From: Bacteroidales bacterium
Lineage (GTDB): Bacteria; Bacteroidota; Bacteroidia; Bacteroidales; VadinHA17
Length of the DNA stretch: 16,370 nt
Direction: 5' to 3'
Assembly (NCBI GenBank): GCA_030692905.1
Contig: JAUYBT010000099.1
Coordinates: 1 to 16,370, forward strand
Under the pieces are notes generated by a model that saw only the letters and a list, made by a program, of their open reading frames with translations, was not told the DNA's origin and searched no databases. A program made the translations under genes and the position numbers. Positions 1 through 7,884 of the stretch are shown one piece after another. Each line of letters starts with the position of its first letter. Position 1 is the stretch's first letter.

Positions 1-123
1 TTTATTGTGAAAACAAGAAGAAAACGATGATTCAGAATATGGAATAGGTACTGGAAAAACCAGACGAGATAGAAACACTGGTACTTACTGCATGATCAGA
101 AGTATCGGGATTTTTCTATTAAC

Positions 124-300
124 ATGTTAACAGATGAGGAATGCAAAAAGGTCCTAAACAGTAATGGCAATAATTACACGGATGAGCAAATCAGGAACAT
201 AAGAGATTTTTTATGGTCGCTGGCGCAATTGGAAGTTAAAACACTTGAAACAAATAACTCAGATGAAAACAGCTGTTATAATGAGCAGGGTAAGCAGTGA
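124..300 (+). CDS. Small hypothetical protein upstream of and overlapping the recombinase
   Basis: This is a 58-residue ORF starting at an ATG at 124 and ending at TGA 298-300. It overlaps the recombinase start (ATG 263) by 38 bases in another frame, so the two could be translationally coupled. The middle reads NYTDEQIRNIRDFLWSLAQL, an amphipathic helix-like stretch. From memory, small proteins with a similar 'YTDEQI..I..FLY.LAE' core sit just before serine recombinases in other Bacteroidota, and this is the main support for calling it a gene. No function is assigned. No Shine-Dalgarno is seen, which is normal for the phylum. The frame could be fortuitous. The first 123 bases of the window hold only short open tails (for example to stops at 30 and 47) that cannot be assigned to any gene. 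Confidence 0.5.
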   Translation: MLTDEECKKVLNSNGNNYTDEQIRNIRDFLWSLAQLEVKTLETNNSDENSCYNEQGKQ

Positions 301-1936
301 TGAGCAGGCACTGGGTTACAGCCTTGGTATACAGGAAGAGGCGCTTTCAAAGTATTGTGAAAAGAATAATATCAGGATACTTCAGAAATTCAAAGAAGAT
401 CATTCTGCAAAGAATTTCAACAGGCCCGAGTTTGCCAGTTTTCTTACCTATGCCAAAAAGCATAAGGGGCAGATAGACTTTTTTCTGGTTACTTCCTGGG
501 ACAGATTCTCAAGGAATATTACCGATGCTTTTATTATGATAAGGACATTGAAAAACCTTGGAATTACTGTTCAGGCCATAGAACAACAGACTGACCTTTC
601 CATTCCAGAGAATTTAGCAATGTTGGCTTTATTTCTTGCCATTCCGGAGATTGATAATGAACGACGGTCAATTAAAATTAAAGGAGGTATGCGGGCTGCA
701 TTAAAAGCCGGGAGATGGTGCAGAAAAGCTCCAAGGGGTTACACTAATACCAGAGATAAAGATAATAAGCCAATAATTATACCTGGTACTGAAGCAGCAT
801 ATATAGAGCGAATATTTCAGGGGATATCAAAAGGCAGGGGGCAGATTGAACTAAGAACAGAGCTTAAAAAAGAAGGATATATTATAAGCAGAAGCAGTTT
901 GTCTGAGATTCTCCGGAACCCGGTTTATATTGGAAAAATAAGAGTACCCGCCAGTGTTGAAGAACCTGAACGAATGATCGAAGGGATACATGAGGGAATA
1001 ATTGACAATGACTTGTTTAGCAGGGTGCAGAGAATCCTTGAGGGCAACATGGTCAAGCGAAACATTCCAAAATTTTCAACCCGGCGGGCCGAGTTATTAC
1101 TGCGAGGGAATTTAAAATGTTCGTTATGCGGTAATAAACTTACAGGTAGTCCTTCCAGAGGTAAATACGGGGAAAGGTATTTTTACTATCACTGTAATCA
1201 TTGCGGCAAAGAAAGATACAGAGCGGATAAGGTAAATGAAGTTGTACATAAGATTATGTCAGATTTGCAATTCACGAGTGAAGCTAAAGAAATCTATAGA
1301 GAAATGGTCAAGATGCTTATGATGGGGACAGATAATGAGAGAAACAAGAAAGGGCAATCCCTAGAAAAAGAACTTGAAAAGAAGGAGGAAAGAATAACAA
1401 GACTACAGGATTTACTGGTGGACGGTACTCTTTCTATAGAGGACTATTCCCGAATGAAACATAGATATTCTGAAGAAAAGGCTTCAATTGAAGGGAAAAT
1501 TTACGAGTTGAAGGCGATTAAATCAGATACGAATAAATCGCTGGAGAAAGGAGTAGGGGTATTGTCAAACATTGACAGGATGTACGACAGAGCTGATTTA
1601 AACAGTAAAAAGCAAATTTTGAGTTCGATCTTCCCTGAAGATTTGATTTTTAACGGAAAAAAATGTCGAACACCAAGAATCAACGAAGTGTTACGTCTTA
1701 TCTTGCTGATTGACAGTGATAAACATAAAACAAAAAGCGGGCAAATCTCTGAATATTTAGATCTGTCCGCTCAGGTGGAGCTGCGGGGAGTCGAACCCCG
1801 GTCCAAACACGGAAGTCATATGCTTTCTACATGCTTATTTCTGCTTGATTGTCGGAATCTGTCAGCTGCAGAACAACCTAACCGATCCTTATTTCCTGTT
1901 TGTTTCGCCTTCCGATCGGAACAATCTTCAGACTAG
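263..1936 (+). CDS. Large serine recombinase, probable integrase, ORF running into antisense ssrA
   Basis: Site-specific DNA recombinase of the large serine (resolvase/invertase) family, expected to cut and rejoin DNA through a phosphoserine link. From the ATG at 263 the catalytic motif is SRVSSDEQ with Arg9 and Ser11; the DRFSR motif gives Asp80, Arg81 and Arg84. A recombinase domain with a KAPRGY motif follows at about residues 150-250. A zinc ribbon has Cys286, Cys289, Cys311 and Cys314, and a coiled coil covers about 365-425. This domain order is typical of integrases of mobile elements. A TTG at 245 would add six residues; I prefer the ATG because the protein then starts a few residues before the first strand. 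The frame has no stop until TAG at 1934-1936, so residues 505-557 come from the antisense strand of the tmRNA gene. They are likely a by-product of integration, and the true 3' end is uncertain. Confidence 0.85.
   Translation: MKTAVIMSRVSSDEQALGYSLGIQEEALSKYCEKNNIRILQKFKEDHSAKNFNRPEFASFLTYAKKHKGQIDFFLVTSWDRFSRNITDAFIMIRTLKNLGITVQAIEQQTDLSIPENLAMLALFLAIPEIDNERRSIKIKGGMRAALKAGRWCRKAPRGYTNTRDKDNKPIIIPGTEAAYIERIFQGISKGRGQIELRTELKKEGYIISRSSLSEILRNPVYIGKIRVPASVEEPERMIEGIHEGIIDNDLFSRVQRILEGNMVKRNIPKFSTRRAELLLRGNLKCSLCGNKLTGSPSRGKYGERYFYYHCNHCGKERYRADKVNEVVHKIMSDLQFTSEAKEIYREMVKMLMMGTDNERNKKGQSLEKELEKKEERITRLQDLLVDGTLSIEDYSRMKHRYSEEKASIEGKIYELKAIKSDTNKSLEKGVGVLSNIDRMYDRADLNSKKQILSSIFPEDLIFNGKKCRTPRINEVLRLILLIDSDKHKTKSGQISEYLDLSAQVELRGVEPRSKHGSHMLSTCLFLLDCRNLSAAEQPNRSLFPVCFAFRSEQSSD
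1765..1800. other. Probable attachment-site junction at the ssrA 3' end
   Basis: The tRNA-like 3' end of ssrA (T-arm and acceptor, 1776-1800) directly abuts the recombinase coding region. The 3' ends of tRNA and tmRNA genes are established integration targets. Reading along ssrA, the gene gives discriminator A (1776), C, C and then T (1773) instead of A, so the encoded sequence stops matching a CCA end here. This is consistent with a junction near 1773-1775. The exact crossover, and whether the 3' part of ssrA was supplied by the element, cannot be told without the second attachment site, which is not in the window. Confidence 0.4.
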
Positions 1937-2187
1937 CCCCGGATTGCGTGCGCCTCCATGTCGGGTTGGATCAGGGCTTGACCGCCCGGGAAGCGTCTCG
2001 ATCCCACACCTGGTGCGGAATGATCCCGCCTTGCGGCGGAAGTGCTTAAGCTACTGTTATTCGCTTATGCTGCGAGAGCGTAATTGTTTTCGCCTTTTAT
2101 TGTTTTGTGGCACTGTATAAGTGACGCGCCACCACACACTGCATGCTTACATAACACCCCTCATGCTGTCAAAACCAAGTCAGCCCC
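1776..2187 (-). ncRNA. ssrA: Transfer-messenger RNA (tmRNA)
   Basis: tmRNA rescues ribosomes stalled on broken mRNAs and tags the unfinished protein for proteolysis. On the minus strand the gene starts at 2187 with GGGGCTGA and ends with the T-arm GGTTCGACTCC and CAGCTCCA. The first seven bases pair with CAGCTCC (one G-U) to form the acceptor stem. The tag frame at 2094-2065 reads GGC GAA AAC AAT TAC GCT CTC GCA GCA TAA, giving GENNYALAA after the alanine charged on the tmRNA; the ALAA end is the usual protease signal. At about 412 nt it has normal one-piece tmRNA length. CC is encoded after the discriminator but the final A is not (T at 1773), so CCA must be completed after processing. The serine recombinase ORF overlaps its 3' half in antisense. 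Confidence 0.97.
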
Positions 2188-2201
2188 GGTGTTATGAACG
2201 G

Positions 2202-2209
2202 CAAAGATA
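2202..2209 (-). promoter_or_regulatory. -7 box of the ssrA promoter
   Basis: On the minus strand the sequence is TATCTTTG, an exact match to the Bacteroidota TAnnTTTG box, ending 14 bases before the mature tmRNA 5' end at 2187. Transcription would start near 2196, leaving a short leader for RNase P to remove. No good TTTG -33 element is seen at the usual 19-base spacing. Confidence 0.6.
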
Positions 2210-2216
2210 CAAATTT

Positions 2217-2285
2217 AAGTCTATAAAGTCCTTAAAGTCTATAAAGTCTTCCTTTTGACTTTATGGGCTTTTGACTTTACAGACT
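2217..2285. repeat. Cluster of 13-14 bp direct and inverted repeats
   Basis: The word AAGTCTATAAAGTC occurs at 2217-2230 and again exactly at 2235-2248. Its inverse, GACTTTACAGACT, with one mismatch, lies at 2273-2285, and a further partial GACTTTAT is at 2257-2264. The cluster sits directly upstream of the ssrA promoter on the minus strand and 157 bases before the amidohydrolase gene. It could be a regulatory or intergenic repeat; no role is established. Confidence 0.7.
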
Positions 2286-2347
2286 ATTTCGTATCTTCAC
2301 ATCTCCATTATTCCGGAAATAAATATACGACTCATGACTCACGGCAC

Positions 2348-2387
2348 ACGACTCAAGGAAGAAGTAATTGATTCTTTCTTGAGTCGT
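2348..2387. repeat. 16-bp hairpin (inverted repeat)
   Basis: ACGACTCAAGGAAGAA (2348-2363) and TTCTTTCTTGAGTCGT (2372-2387) pair over 16 positions with one G-T wobble, around an 8-base loop. No U-run follows on either strand, so it is not a typical intrinsic terminator. It lies between the ssrA promoter and the start of the amidohydrolase operon. It could be in that operon's leader or mark a boundary element. Confidence 0.7.
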
Positions 2388-2441
2388 TTGTCCTCCGTCG
2401 TGCGCCCTTTTCTCAACCCTTTAACCTAATTTTATATAGTT

Positions 2442-5423
2442 ATGCGAAAAACCCTATGCTTTATTCTTCTCCTTTTCTCTATTCAGATCCAGGCCCAGCA
2501 GGACAATGCTCCTGTTGTTGGAGTAAGTGATAAACGAGTTGAAGTTTATGGACTGAAAAATGCCCGTGTTGTGGTTGATTATCAAACCACACTTGAAAAT
2601 ACAGATATTCTTATTTCGAATAGGAGGATTGAATCTATTGGCTCAAACCTGTCTTTCCCGAAAGGAACAATTATTTATGATCTGACAGGAAAAACAGTGT
2701 ATCCTTCATTTATTGATGTCTACGCAGGAAATTATGGAATTAAAACTCAGACAGGAGCTGCTGATGCCAATCCCTATGCTGCCTTCATCAACCCTGCACA
2801 AACCAGAAGATCAGCTACAACCTCTACACCTGAACCACGGATAGCTGATTACTGGAACGATGGTATTAATGCTTCCTATAATGTTATTCAGGAGTTCATC
2901 CCCGATTCAAAAGTGGCCGGAGAATACCGTCAGACAGGTTTCGGAGCTGTTGTTACTTTCAAAGCTGATGGGATTGCCCGCGGTACTTCTGCACTTGTTA
3001 CCACCGGTGATGGGAAGGCCAATAATCTGATCATTAAAAATAAGGCATCCGCTAACTATACTTTCACACGTGGCCGGTCAGCCGACCCTTACCCGATGGC
3101 TCAATACGGGATCATTGCCCTGTTGAGGCAACTCTTTAACGATGCACAATGGTATAAACAACTTCCTGATGGATATTTTCATGATGAGGGCATCGAAGCC
3201 TTCAATAATAACCTCTCCTTGCCTCAAATATTTGAAGTCACCGATAAACTTGAGATAATGCGAGTCGATAAGATTGGTAAGGAATTCGGGATCAGTTATA
3301 TAATAAAAGGATCAGGCAATGAATATCAGACTATCAACGATATCAAAAAAGCAGGTAATAAGCTTATTGTTCCTCTCAATTACCCCGAGGCTCCCGATGT
3401 AAAGGACCCTTATGATGCTGCATCGGTTATATATTCCACTCTCAAACACTATGAACTGGCACCCTCAAACCTGGCAAAATTATCAGATGCGGGGGTTACT
3501 TTTGCAATTACATCCTCAGATTTAAAAAAGAGAACTGATTTTCTGACCAACCTTCGTAAAGCCGTAAAATACGGTCTGCCTGAAAACGAGGCTCTCAAAG
3601 CTCTTACCTCTACTCCGGCGACCTTAATCGGAGCATCAGATCTTGTTGGTGCCGTCAGAAAAAATATGCTCGCAAACCTTCTTGTGACCTCCGGGAATAT
3701 CTTTAGCGATGATTGTATTATTTATGAGAACTGGGTGGAAGGAACTCCTTACAGGCTTACTGACCTACGGACAAAAGATCTTCGCGGGACATATTCGGTT
3801 AAGGTTGATACAGCTGCTTATAAACTTGTTTTATCCGGAACATTTGATAAACCTGTTGTCAAACTTACGTATGATTCAACAGAAATCAGAGGTGCCACCT
3901 TTTCCCAGGAAAAAGATCTTGTAAGTCTTACTTTTGATAGATCAAGGATAAAATACAGATTGTCAGGCTATATCGTTAGTTCCGGTTTGGAAGGGAAAGG
4001 TCAGCTTGATAATGGAAAATGGATATCATGGAAAGCCGATTACAGCGGAACGGCGTCACAGAGCAATACCCCTCAGAGAAGAACTGCGGTTATCCCGGAA
4101 CTGGGGAAAGTAATTTATCCATTTACCTCTTATGGTTGGAGCGAGGCTCCAAAACAGGAAGATATCCTCTTCAGGAACGCAACTGTATGGACTAACGAGA
4201 AAGAAGGCAAGATTCTTAATACCGATGTTCTGGTACTGAAGGGTAAGATTGCAAAGATCGGTAAGAATCTGTCAGCAGAGGGAGCAAGGATCATTGACGC
4301 AACCGGAATGCATCTTACTTCCGGAATCATTGATGAGCATTCTCACATTGCGATGGCAAGCTCGAATGAGATGGGTCAGGCTATTACTTCGGAGGTAAGA
4401 GTTGGTGATATTATTGATACGGAAGATGAAACCATCTACAGGCAGCTTGCAGGCGGAGTCACCGCCGCCCATATTTTGCATGGTTCAGCCAATCCGATCG
4501 GCGGACAATCGGTAATCATTAAGCACCGCTGGGGACTTCCTGCAGAAGATCTGAAAGTTGCAAACCAGGTTGGATTCCTTAAACACGCCCTGGGTGAAAA
4601 TGTTAAACGAACAACAGGTCGTTATCCTAACTCACGCATGGGCACGGAGCAGATAATAAGAGATGCCTATCAGCGGGCAGTTGATTATAATAAAAGATGG
4701 AAAGAGTGGAATAGTTTGAAACCTGCTGACAGGATAGGAAAGATTCCCCCTCGCCGTGATCTTGAACTCGATCCTCTGGTAGATGTGCTTGAGTCAAGAA
4801 GTTTTATTACCTGTCATACCTACGTCCAGTCGGAGGGTACTATGATAATGAACCTCGCAAAAGACTTTGGGATAAAAGTAAATACCCTTATTCACTTTAA
4901 TGAAGGATATAAAATTGCAGATCAGATAGCTGCAAACGGAACAGCAACATCGGTATTTGCCGACTGGTGGGACTATAAATATGAAGTATATGAAGGTATT
5001 ACCTATAATGCAGCATTATTGATTAAGCAGGGAGTCCTCACTTGTCTTCATTCCGACAACGCTGAAATGGGAAGAAGACTGAACCAGGAAGCCGGCAAAA
5101 TTGTAAAATATGGTGGCATAAGCGAAACGGAAGCACTCAAACTGGTAACCCTTAATCCGGCAAAAATATTGCATCTCGACGACAGTATGGGAAGTATTAA
5201 ACCCGGTAAAGATGCTGATCTGGTTCTCTGGACCGATAATCCACTTTCAATTTATGCACGGGCCAGTAAAACGATGGTTGACGGTACGATCTATTTTGAT
5301 GAAGAACAGGATGCAAAAATGAAAGAACAGATTGATAATGAGCGTAACAGGATAATTGCAAACATTTTAAGGGAGACGCCACAGCCAACATCTAATAACT
5401 TTCCAAATATGCCAAGACGATGA
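2442..5423 (+). CDS. Exported two-domain amidohydrolase (first domain degenerate)
   Basis: A 993-aa protein of the metal-dependent amidohydrolase superfamily, closest in style to imidazolonepropionase-like enzymes; the substrate is unknown. A Sec signal peptide is visible (MRKTLCFILLLFSIQIQAQQ), so it acts in the periplasm or outside the cell. Residues about 30-440 form a first amidohydrolase-like domain, where the expected HxH after the first barrel strand is replaced by VYAGNYG. A beta-rich linker (about 445-545) leads to a complete second domain. That domain has His633-x-His635, His792 (CHTYVQ), His818 (TLIHFNEG) and His870-Ser-Asp872, a full set of metal and catalytic ligands, followed by the usual PGKDADLVLW end. 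The stop overlaps the next start by ATGA, so the two genes are co-translated. No Shine-Dalgarno precedes the ATG. Peptidase or cyclic amide hydrolase activity is possible but not shown. Confidence 0.85.
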   Translation: MRKTLCFILLLFSIQIQAQQDNAPVVGVSDKRVEVYGLKNARVVVDYQTTLENTDILISNRRIESIGSNLSFPKGTIIYDLTGKTVYPSFIDVYAGNYGIKTQTGAADANPYAAFINPAQTRRSATTSTPEPRIADYWNDGINASYNVIQEFIPDSKVAGEYRQTGFGAVVTFKADGIARGTSALVTTGDGKANNLIIKNKASANYTFTRGRSADPYPMAQYGIIALLRQLFNDAQWYKQLPDGYFHDEGIEAFNNNLSLPQIFEVTDKLEIMRVDKIGKEFGISYIIKGSGNEYQTINDIKKAGNKLIVPLNYPEAPDVKDPYDAASVIYSTLKHYELAPSNLAKLSDAGVTFAITSSDLKKRTDFLTNLRKAVKYGLPENEALKALTSTPATLIGASDLVGAVRKNMLANLLVTSGNIFSDDCIIYENWVEGTPYRLTDLRTKDLRGTYSVKVDTAAYKLVLSGTFDKPVVKLTYDSTEIRGATFSQEKDLVSLTFDRSRIKYRLSGYIVSSGLEGKGQLDNGKWISWKADYSGTASQSNTPQRRTAVIPELGKVIYPFTSYGWSEAPKQEDILFRNATVWTNEKEGKILNTDVLVLKGKIAKIGKNLSAEGARIIDATGMHLTSGIIDEHSHIAMASSNEMGQAITSEVRVGDIIDTEDETIYRQLAGGVTAAHILHGSANPIGGQSVIIKHRWGLPAEDLKVANQVGFLKHALGENVKRTTGRYPNSRMGTEQIIRDAYQRAVDYNKRWKEWNSLKPADRIGKIPPRRDLELDPLVDVLESRSFITCHTYVQSEGTMIMNLAKDFGIKVNTLIHFNEGYKIADQIAANGTATSVFADWWDYKYEVYEGITYNAALLIKQGVLTCLHSDNAEMGRRLNQEAGKIVKYGGISETEALKLVTLNPAKILHLDDSMGSIKPGKDADLVLWTDNPLSIYARASKTMVDGTIYFDEEQDAKMKEQIDNERNRIIANILRETPQPTSNNFPNMPRR

Positions 5424-6736
5424 AAAACATGATAAGTATTATAGTATTGCTGCTTTCGGAAGTTCTTTTTGTTGCTGAAGCCCAAAGTCCCGTTGTGGCC
5501 CCTGTCCAGAAAAAACCGGTTATGCTGGTGGGAGGAACTATCCATACCGGAACTGGTGAAGTAATTGATAATGGAATTGTGGCTTTTAATGGAGGAAAGA
5601 TCAAATTTGTTGGTAAAGCTGAAGATTACACCGCTGACAGAAGCAATACCGAAGTGATTGATGTCACGGGGAAACAGATTTATCCGGGTTTGATCTTCCC
5701 GAATACAAGTCTCGGACTTGTTGAGATAGGAGGGGTGGATGTTACAGTTGATAACATGGAAATCGGAGATCTTAATCCAAATGTCAGGTCAATAGTCGCA
5801 TATAACACTGATTCACATGTAATTCCGGTTGTCAGGTCAAACGGGATACTTATTGCACAGATTGTGCCGACCGGCACCCTTCTTCCGGGTACATCCAGTG
5901 TTGTACAGCTTGACGCCTGGAACTGGAAAGACGCAATCTATAAAGCCGATAATGGTATTCAGATGGGATGGCCTCGTAAGTCAGCAGCTGGCGGGAGAGG
6001 AGGCAGTAGCTTTGCACAAATGGCCGTCGCAGGAGAGAGTACTTATGATAAAAATGTGGAACTCCTGGAGAAGATTTTTTCTGACGCTGTTGCTTATGCA
6101 GCAATTGAAAAACCCAAAGATGTTAATCTTAGACTCGAATCATTGAAGGCTCTGTTTGATGGAACCAAAACTTTATTTATCAACTCCTCTGAGCCGAAGG
6201 GCGTAATAGCTGCAATATCTTTTGCAAAGAGATACGGAGTGAAAAAGATTGTTCTGACGGGTGCAGATGAATCAGCCTGGGCTGTAAAAGACTTCCTTAA
6301 GGAAAATAATATACCGGTTATTCTGGCACATGTTCACAGTCTGCCGAAATATGAATATAGCGATATCAGACTCCCATTTAAGCTGGCTGCTATGTTTAAA
6401 AATGAGGGGATTCTGGTTGGACTGACCTATGCTTCACAGGTTTATGGATTTAATCTGCCTTTTGTTGCCGGTCAGACAGTCGCTTACGGACTTACGAAAG
6501 AAGAAGCATTACAGACCATTACAATAAATAATGCGAAGATTCTTGGTATTGACGACAGAACTGGTTCACTCGAGACCGGAAAGGATGCAAATATCGTTGT
6601 ATCTACTGGCGATATTCTCGATATGCTGACTAATAATATTGAATATGCCTTTATTTCCGGAAGGAATATAAGTCTGGATAATAAACACAAACAGCTTTAC
6701 AGAAGATTCCAGGCAAAATATGAAAATGTAAAATGA
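5420..6736 (+). CDS. Exported amidohydrolase-like protein lacking metal ligands
   Basis: A 438-aa protein with an N-terminal signal peptide (hydrophobic MKNMISIIVLLLSEVLFVAEAQS) and an amidohydrolase fold. It opens with the small beta domain (GGTIHTGTGEVIDNGIV...) and ends with the typical TGSLETGKDANIVV closing strand. At the metal site, where active enzymes have DxHxH after PG, it reads GLIFPNTSLG. At the final Asp position, normally SD, it reads LTYASQVYGFNLP. Only an isolated HVH (AHVHSLP) remains. It is therefore probably a pseudo-enzyme. It overlaps the upstream amidohydrolase gene by 4 bases and the downstream glycosyltransferase by 4 bases, and a structural or regulatory partnership with the upstream enzyme is a reasonable inference. 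An unrecognised activity with other ligands remains possible. Confidence 0.8.
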   Translation: MKNMISIIVLLLSEVLFVAEAQSPVVAPVQKKPVMLVGGTIHTGTGEVIDNGIVAFNGGKIKFVGKAEDYTADRSNTEVIDVTGKQIYPGLIFPNTSLGLVEIGGVDVTVDNMEIGDLNPNVRSIVAYNTDSHVIPVVRSNGILIAQIVPTGTLLPGTSSVVQLDAWNWKDAIYKADNGIQMGWPRKSAAGGRGGSSFAQMAVAGESTYDKNVELLEKIFSDAVAYAAIEKPKDVNLRLESLKALFDGTKTLFINSSEPKGVIAAISFAKRYGVKKIVLTGADESAWAVKDFLKENNIPVILAHVHSLPKYEYSDIRLPFKLAAMFKNEGILVGLTYASQVYGFNLPFVAGQTVAYGLTKEEALQTITINNAKILGIDDRTGSLETGKDANIVVSTGDILDMLTNNIEYAFISGRNISLDNKHKQLYRRFQAKYENVK

Positions 6737-7884
6737 GAATAATTTCACTTGGTCCGGCATATCCTTACAGAGGGGGGCCTGCTACATTTAATGACCGTCT
6801 GGCACAACAGTTTTCTGCTGAAGGTCATAGCATTGAAATATTCACTTTTCGTTTGCAGTACCCCGGACTACTGTTTCCGGGGAAAACACAATATACAGAT
6901 AGTCCTGCACCACAGGGTGTTAAGATCACACGTAAACTTAATTCCATAAACCCATTTAACTGGATTGCTACCGGACTTAAAATAAAAAATGAAAAACCCG
7001 ACATTCTTCTGATAAGGTACTGGTTGCCGTTCATGGGTCCGTGCCTTGGTACAGTAGCCCGTATAGCAAGGTCAAACAGGCATACTAAAGTGATCTGTAT
7101 TTTTGATAATGTGGTCCCTCACGAAAAACGACCGGGCGATAAATTTCTTACAAAGTATTTTACAGGCAGTATTGATGGAGCAATAGTGATGTCGCAGACA
7201 GTTCTTGATGATCTTAAGACTTTCCGGAAAAATATTCCTGTGAAGCTTTCGCCTCACCCATTGTTCGATAATTATGGCACTTTGGTCACCAGAGAGGCAG
7301 CATTATCAGCGCTAAATCTTGATGCAGATAATTCATATCTCTTATTCTTTGGATTTATCAGGGCTTATAAGGGGCTTGACCTGCTTATTGAGGCTTTTTC
7401 TGATAAAAGATTGAGAAACAGGAAACTGAAGCTTATTATTGCAGGGGAATTTTACGAGAACGATACTCCATACAGGTATCTGATTAAAAAGTATAACCTC
7501 GAAAATGACATCATCTTTTTTGACCATTTTATTAAGGATAATGAAGTATCACTCTTTTTCAGTGTAGCCGACCTTGTTGTTCAACCTTATAAAACCGCCA
7601 CTCAGAGCGGAGTTACACAGATTGCCTTTCATTTTGAAAAGCCCATGCTGGTAACAGATGTGGGCGGACTAAGGGAGATTGTACCGGATGGGAAATGTGG
7701 TTATGTAGTAAAACCTGAGTCAATATATATTGCTGAAGCAATTATCGATTATTTTGATAATAACAGGAAGGGACAGTTTACAGAAGAAGTGAAGCGGGAA
7801 AAAGAAAAATTCTCGTGGAACAGGATGACGGATTCTATAGTTGAGGTTTATAATAAGAGTCGCACCCCCTTGTGTTCCCCCTGA
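6733..7884 (+). CDS. GT4-family glycosyltransferase
   Basis: A 383-aa GT-B fold glycosyltransferase (group 1/GT4), expected to move a sugar from a nucleotide sugar to an acceptor in the cytoplasm. The N-terminal half begins with strand MRIISLGPAYPYRGGPATF, a glycine-rich acceptor-side loop common in the family. The C-terminal half has the donor-binding features: LLFFGFIRAYKGLDLLIEAF (about 205-224), the ADLVVQPY...TQSGVTQIAF region in place of the classic EGFG..EA motif, and TDVGGLREIV. It starts inside the stop of the previous gene (ATGA), so it is translationally coupled to the amidohydrolases, although a functional link is not obvious. The last residues (TPLCSP) are encoded by a C-rich repeat starting at 7863, which suggests the original C-terminus was replaced. 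Acceptor and sugar cannot be named. Confidence 0.85.
   Translation: MRIISLGPAYPYRGGPATFNDRLAQQFSAEGHSIEIFTFRLQYPGLLFPGKTQYTDSPAPQGVKITRKLNSINPFNWIATGLKIKNEKPDILLIRYWLPFMGPCLGTVARIARSNRHTKVICIFDNVVPHEKRPGDKFLTKYFTGSIDGAIVMSQTVLDDLKTFRKNIPVKLSPHPLFDNYGTLVTREAALSALNLDADNSYLLFFGFIRAYKGLDLLIEAFSDKRLRNRKLKLIIAGEFYENDTPYRYLIKKYNLENDIIFFDHFIKDNEVSLFFSVADLVVQPYKTATQSGVTQIAFHFEKPMLVTDVGGLREIVPDGKCGYVVKPESIYIAEAIIDYFDNNRKGQFTEEVKREKEKFSWNRMTDSIVEVYNKSRTPLCSP

Noticed and set aside
1..123. End of an upstream gene
   Set aside because: Open tails to stops at 30 and 47 are too short to recognise.
245..262. TTG start for the recombinase, adding six residues
   Set aside because: ATG at 263 gives the usual short N-terminus just before the first strand; no feature supports the TTG.
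1845..2120. A 91-aa plus-strand ORF
   Set aside because: It lies wholly in antisense of the tmRNA gene, whose structure and tag are unmistakable.
2217..2387. CRISPR array
   Set aside because: Repeats are only 13-14 bp, partly inverted, with spacers of about 4 bp and no cas genes nearby.
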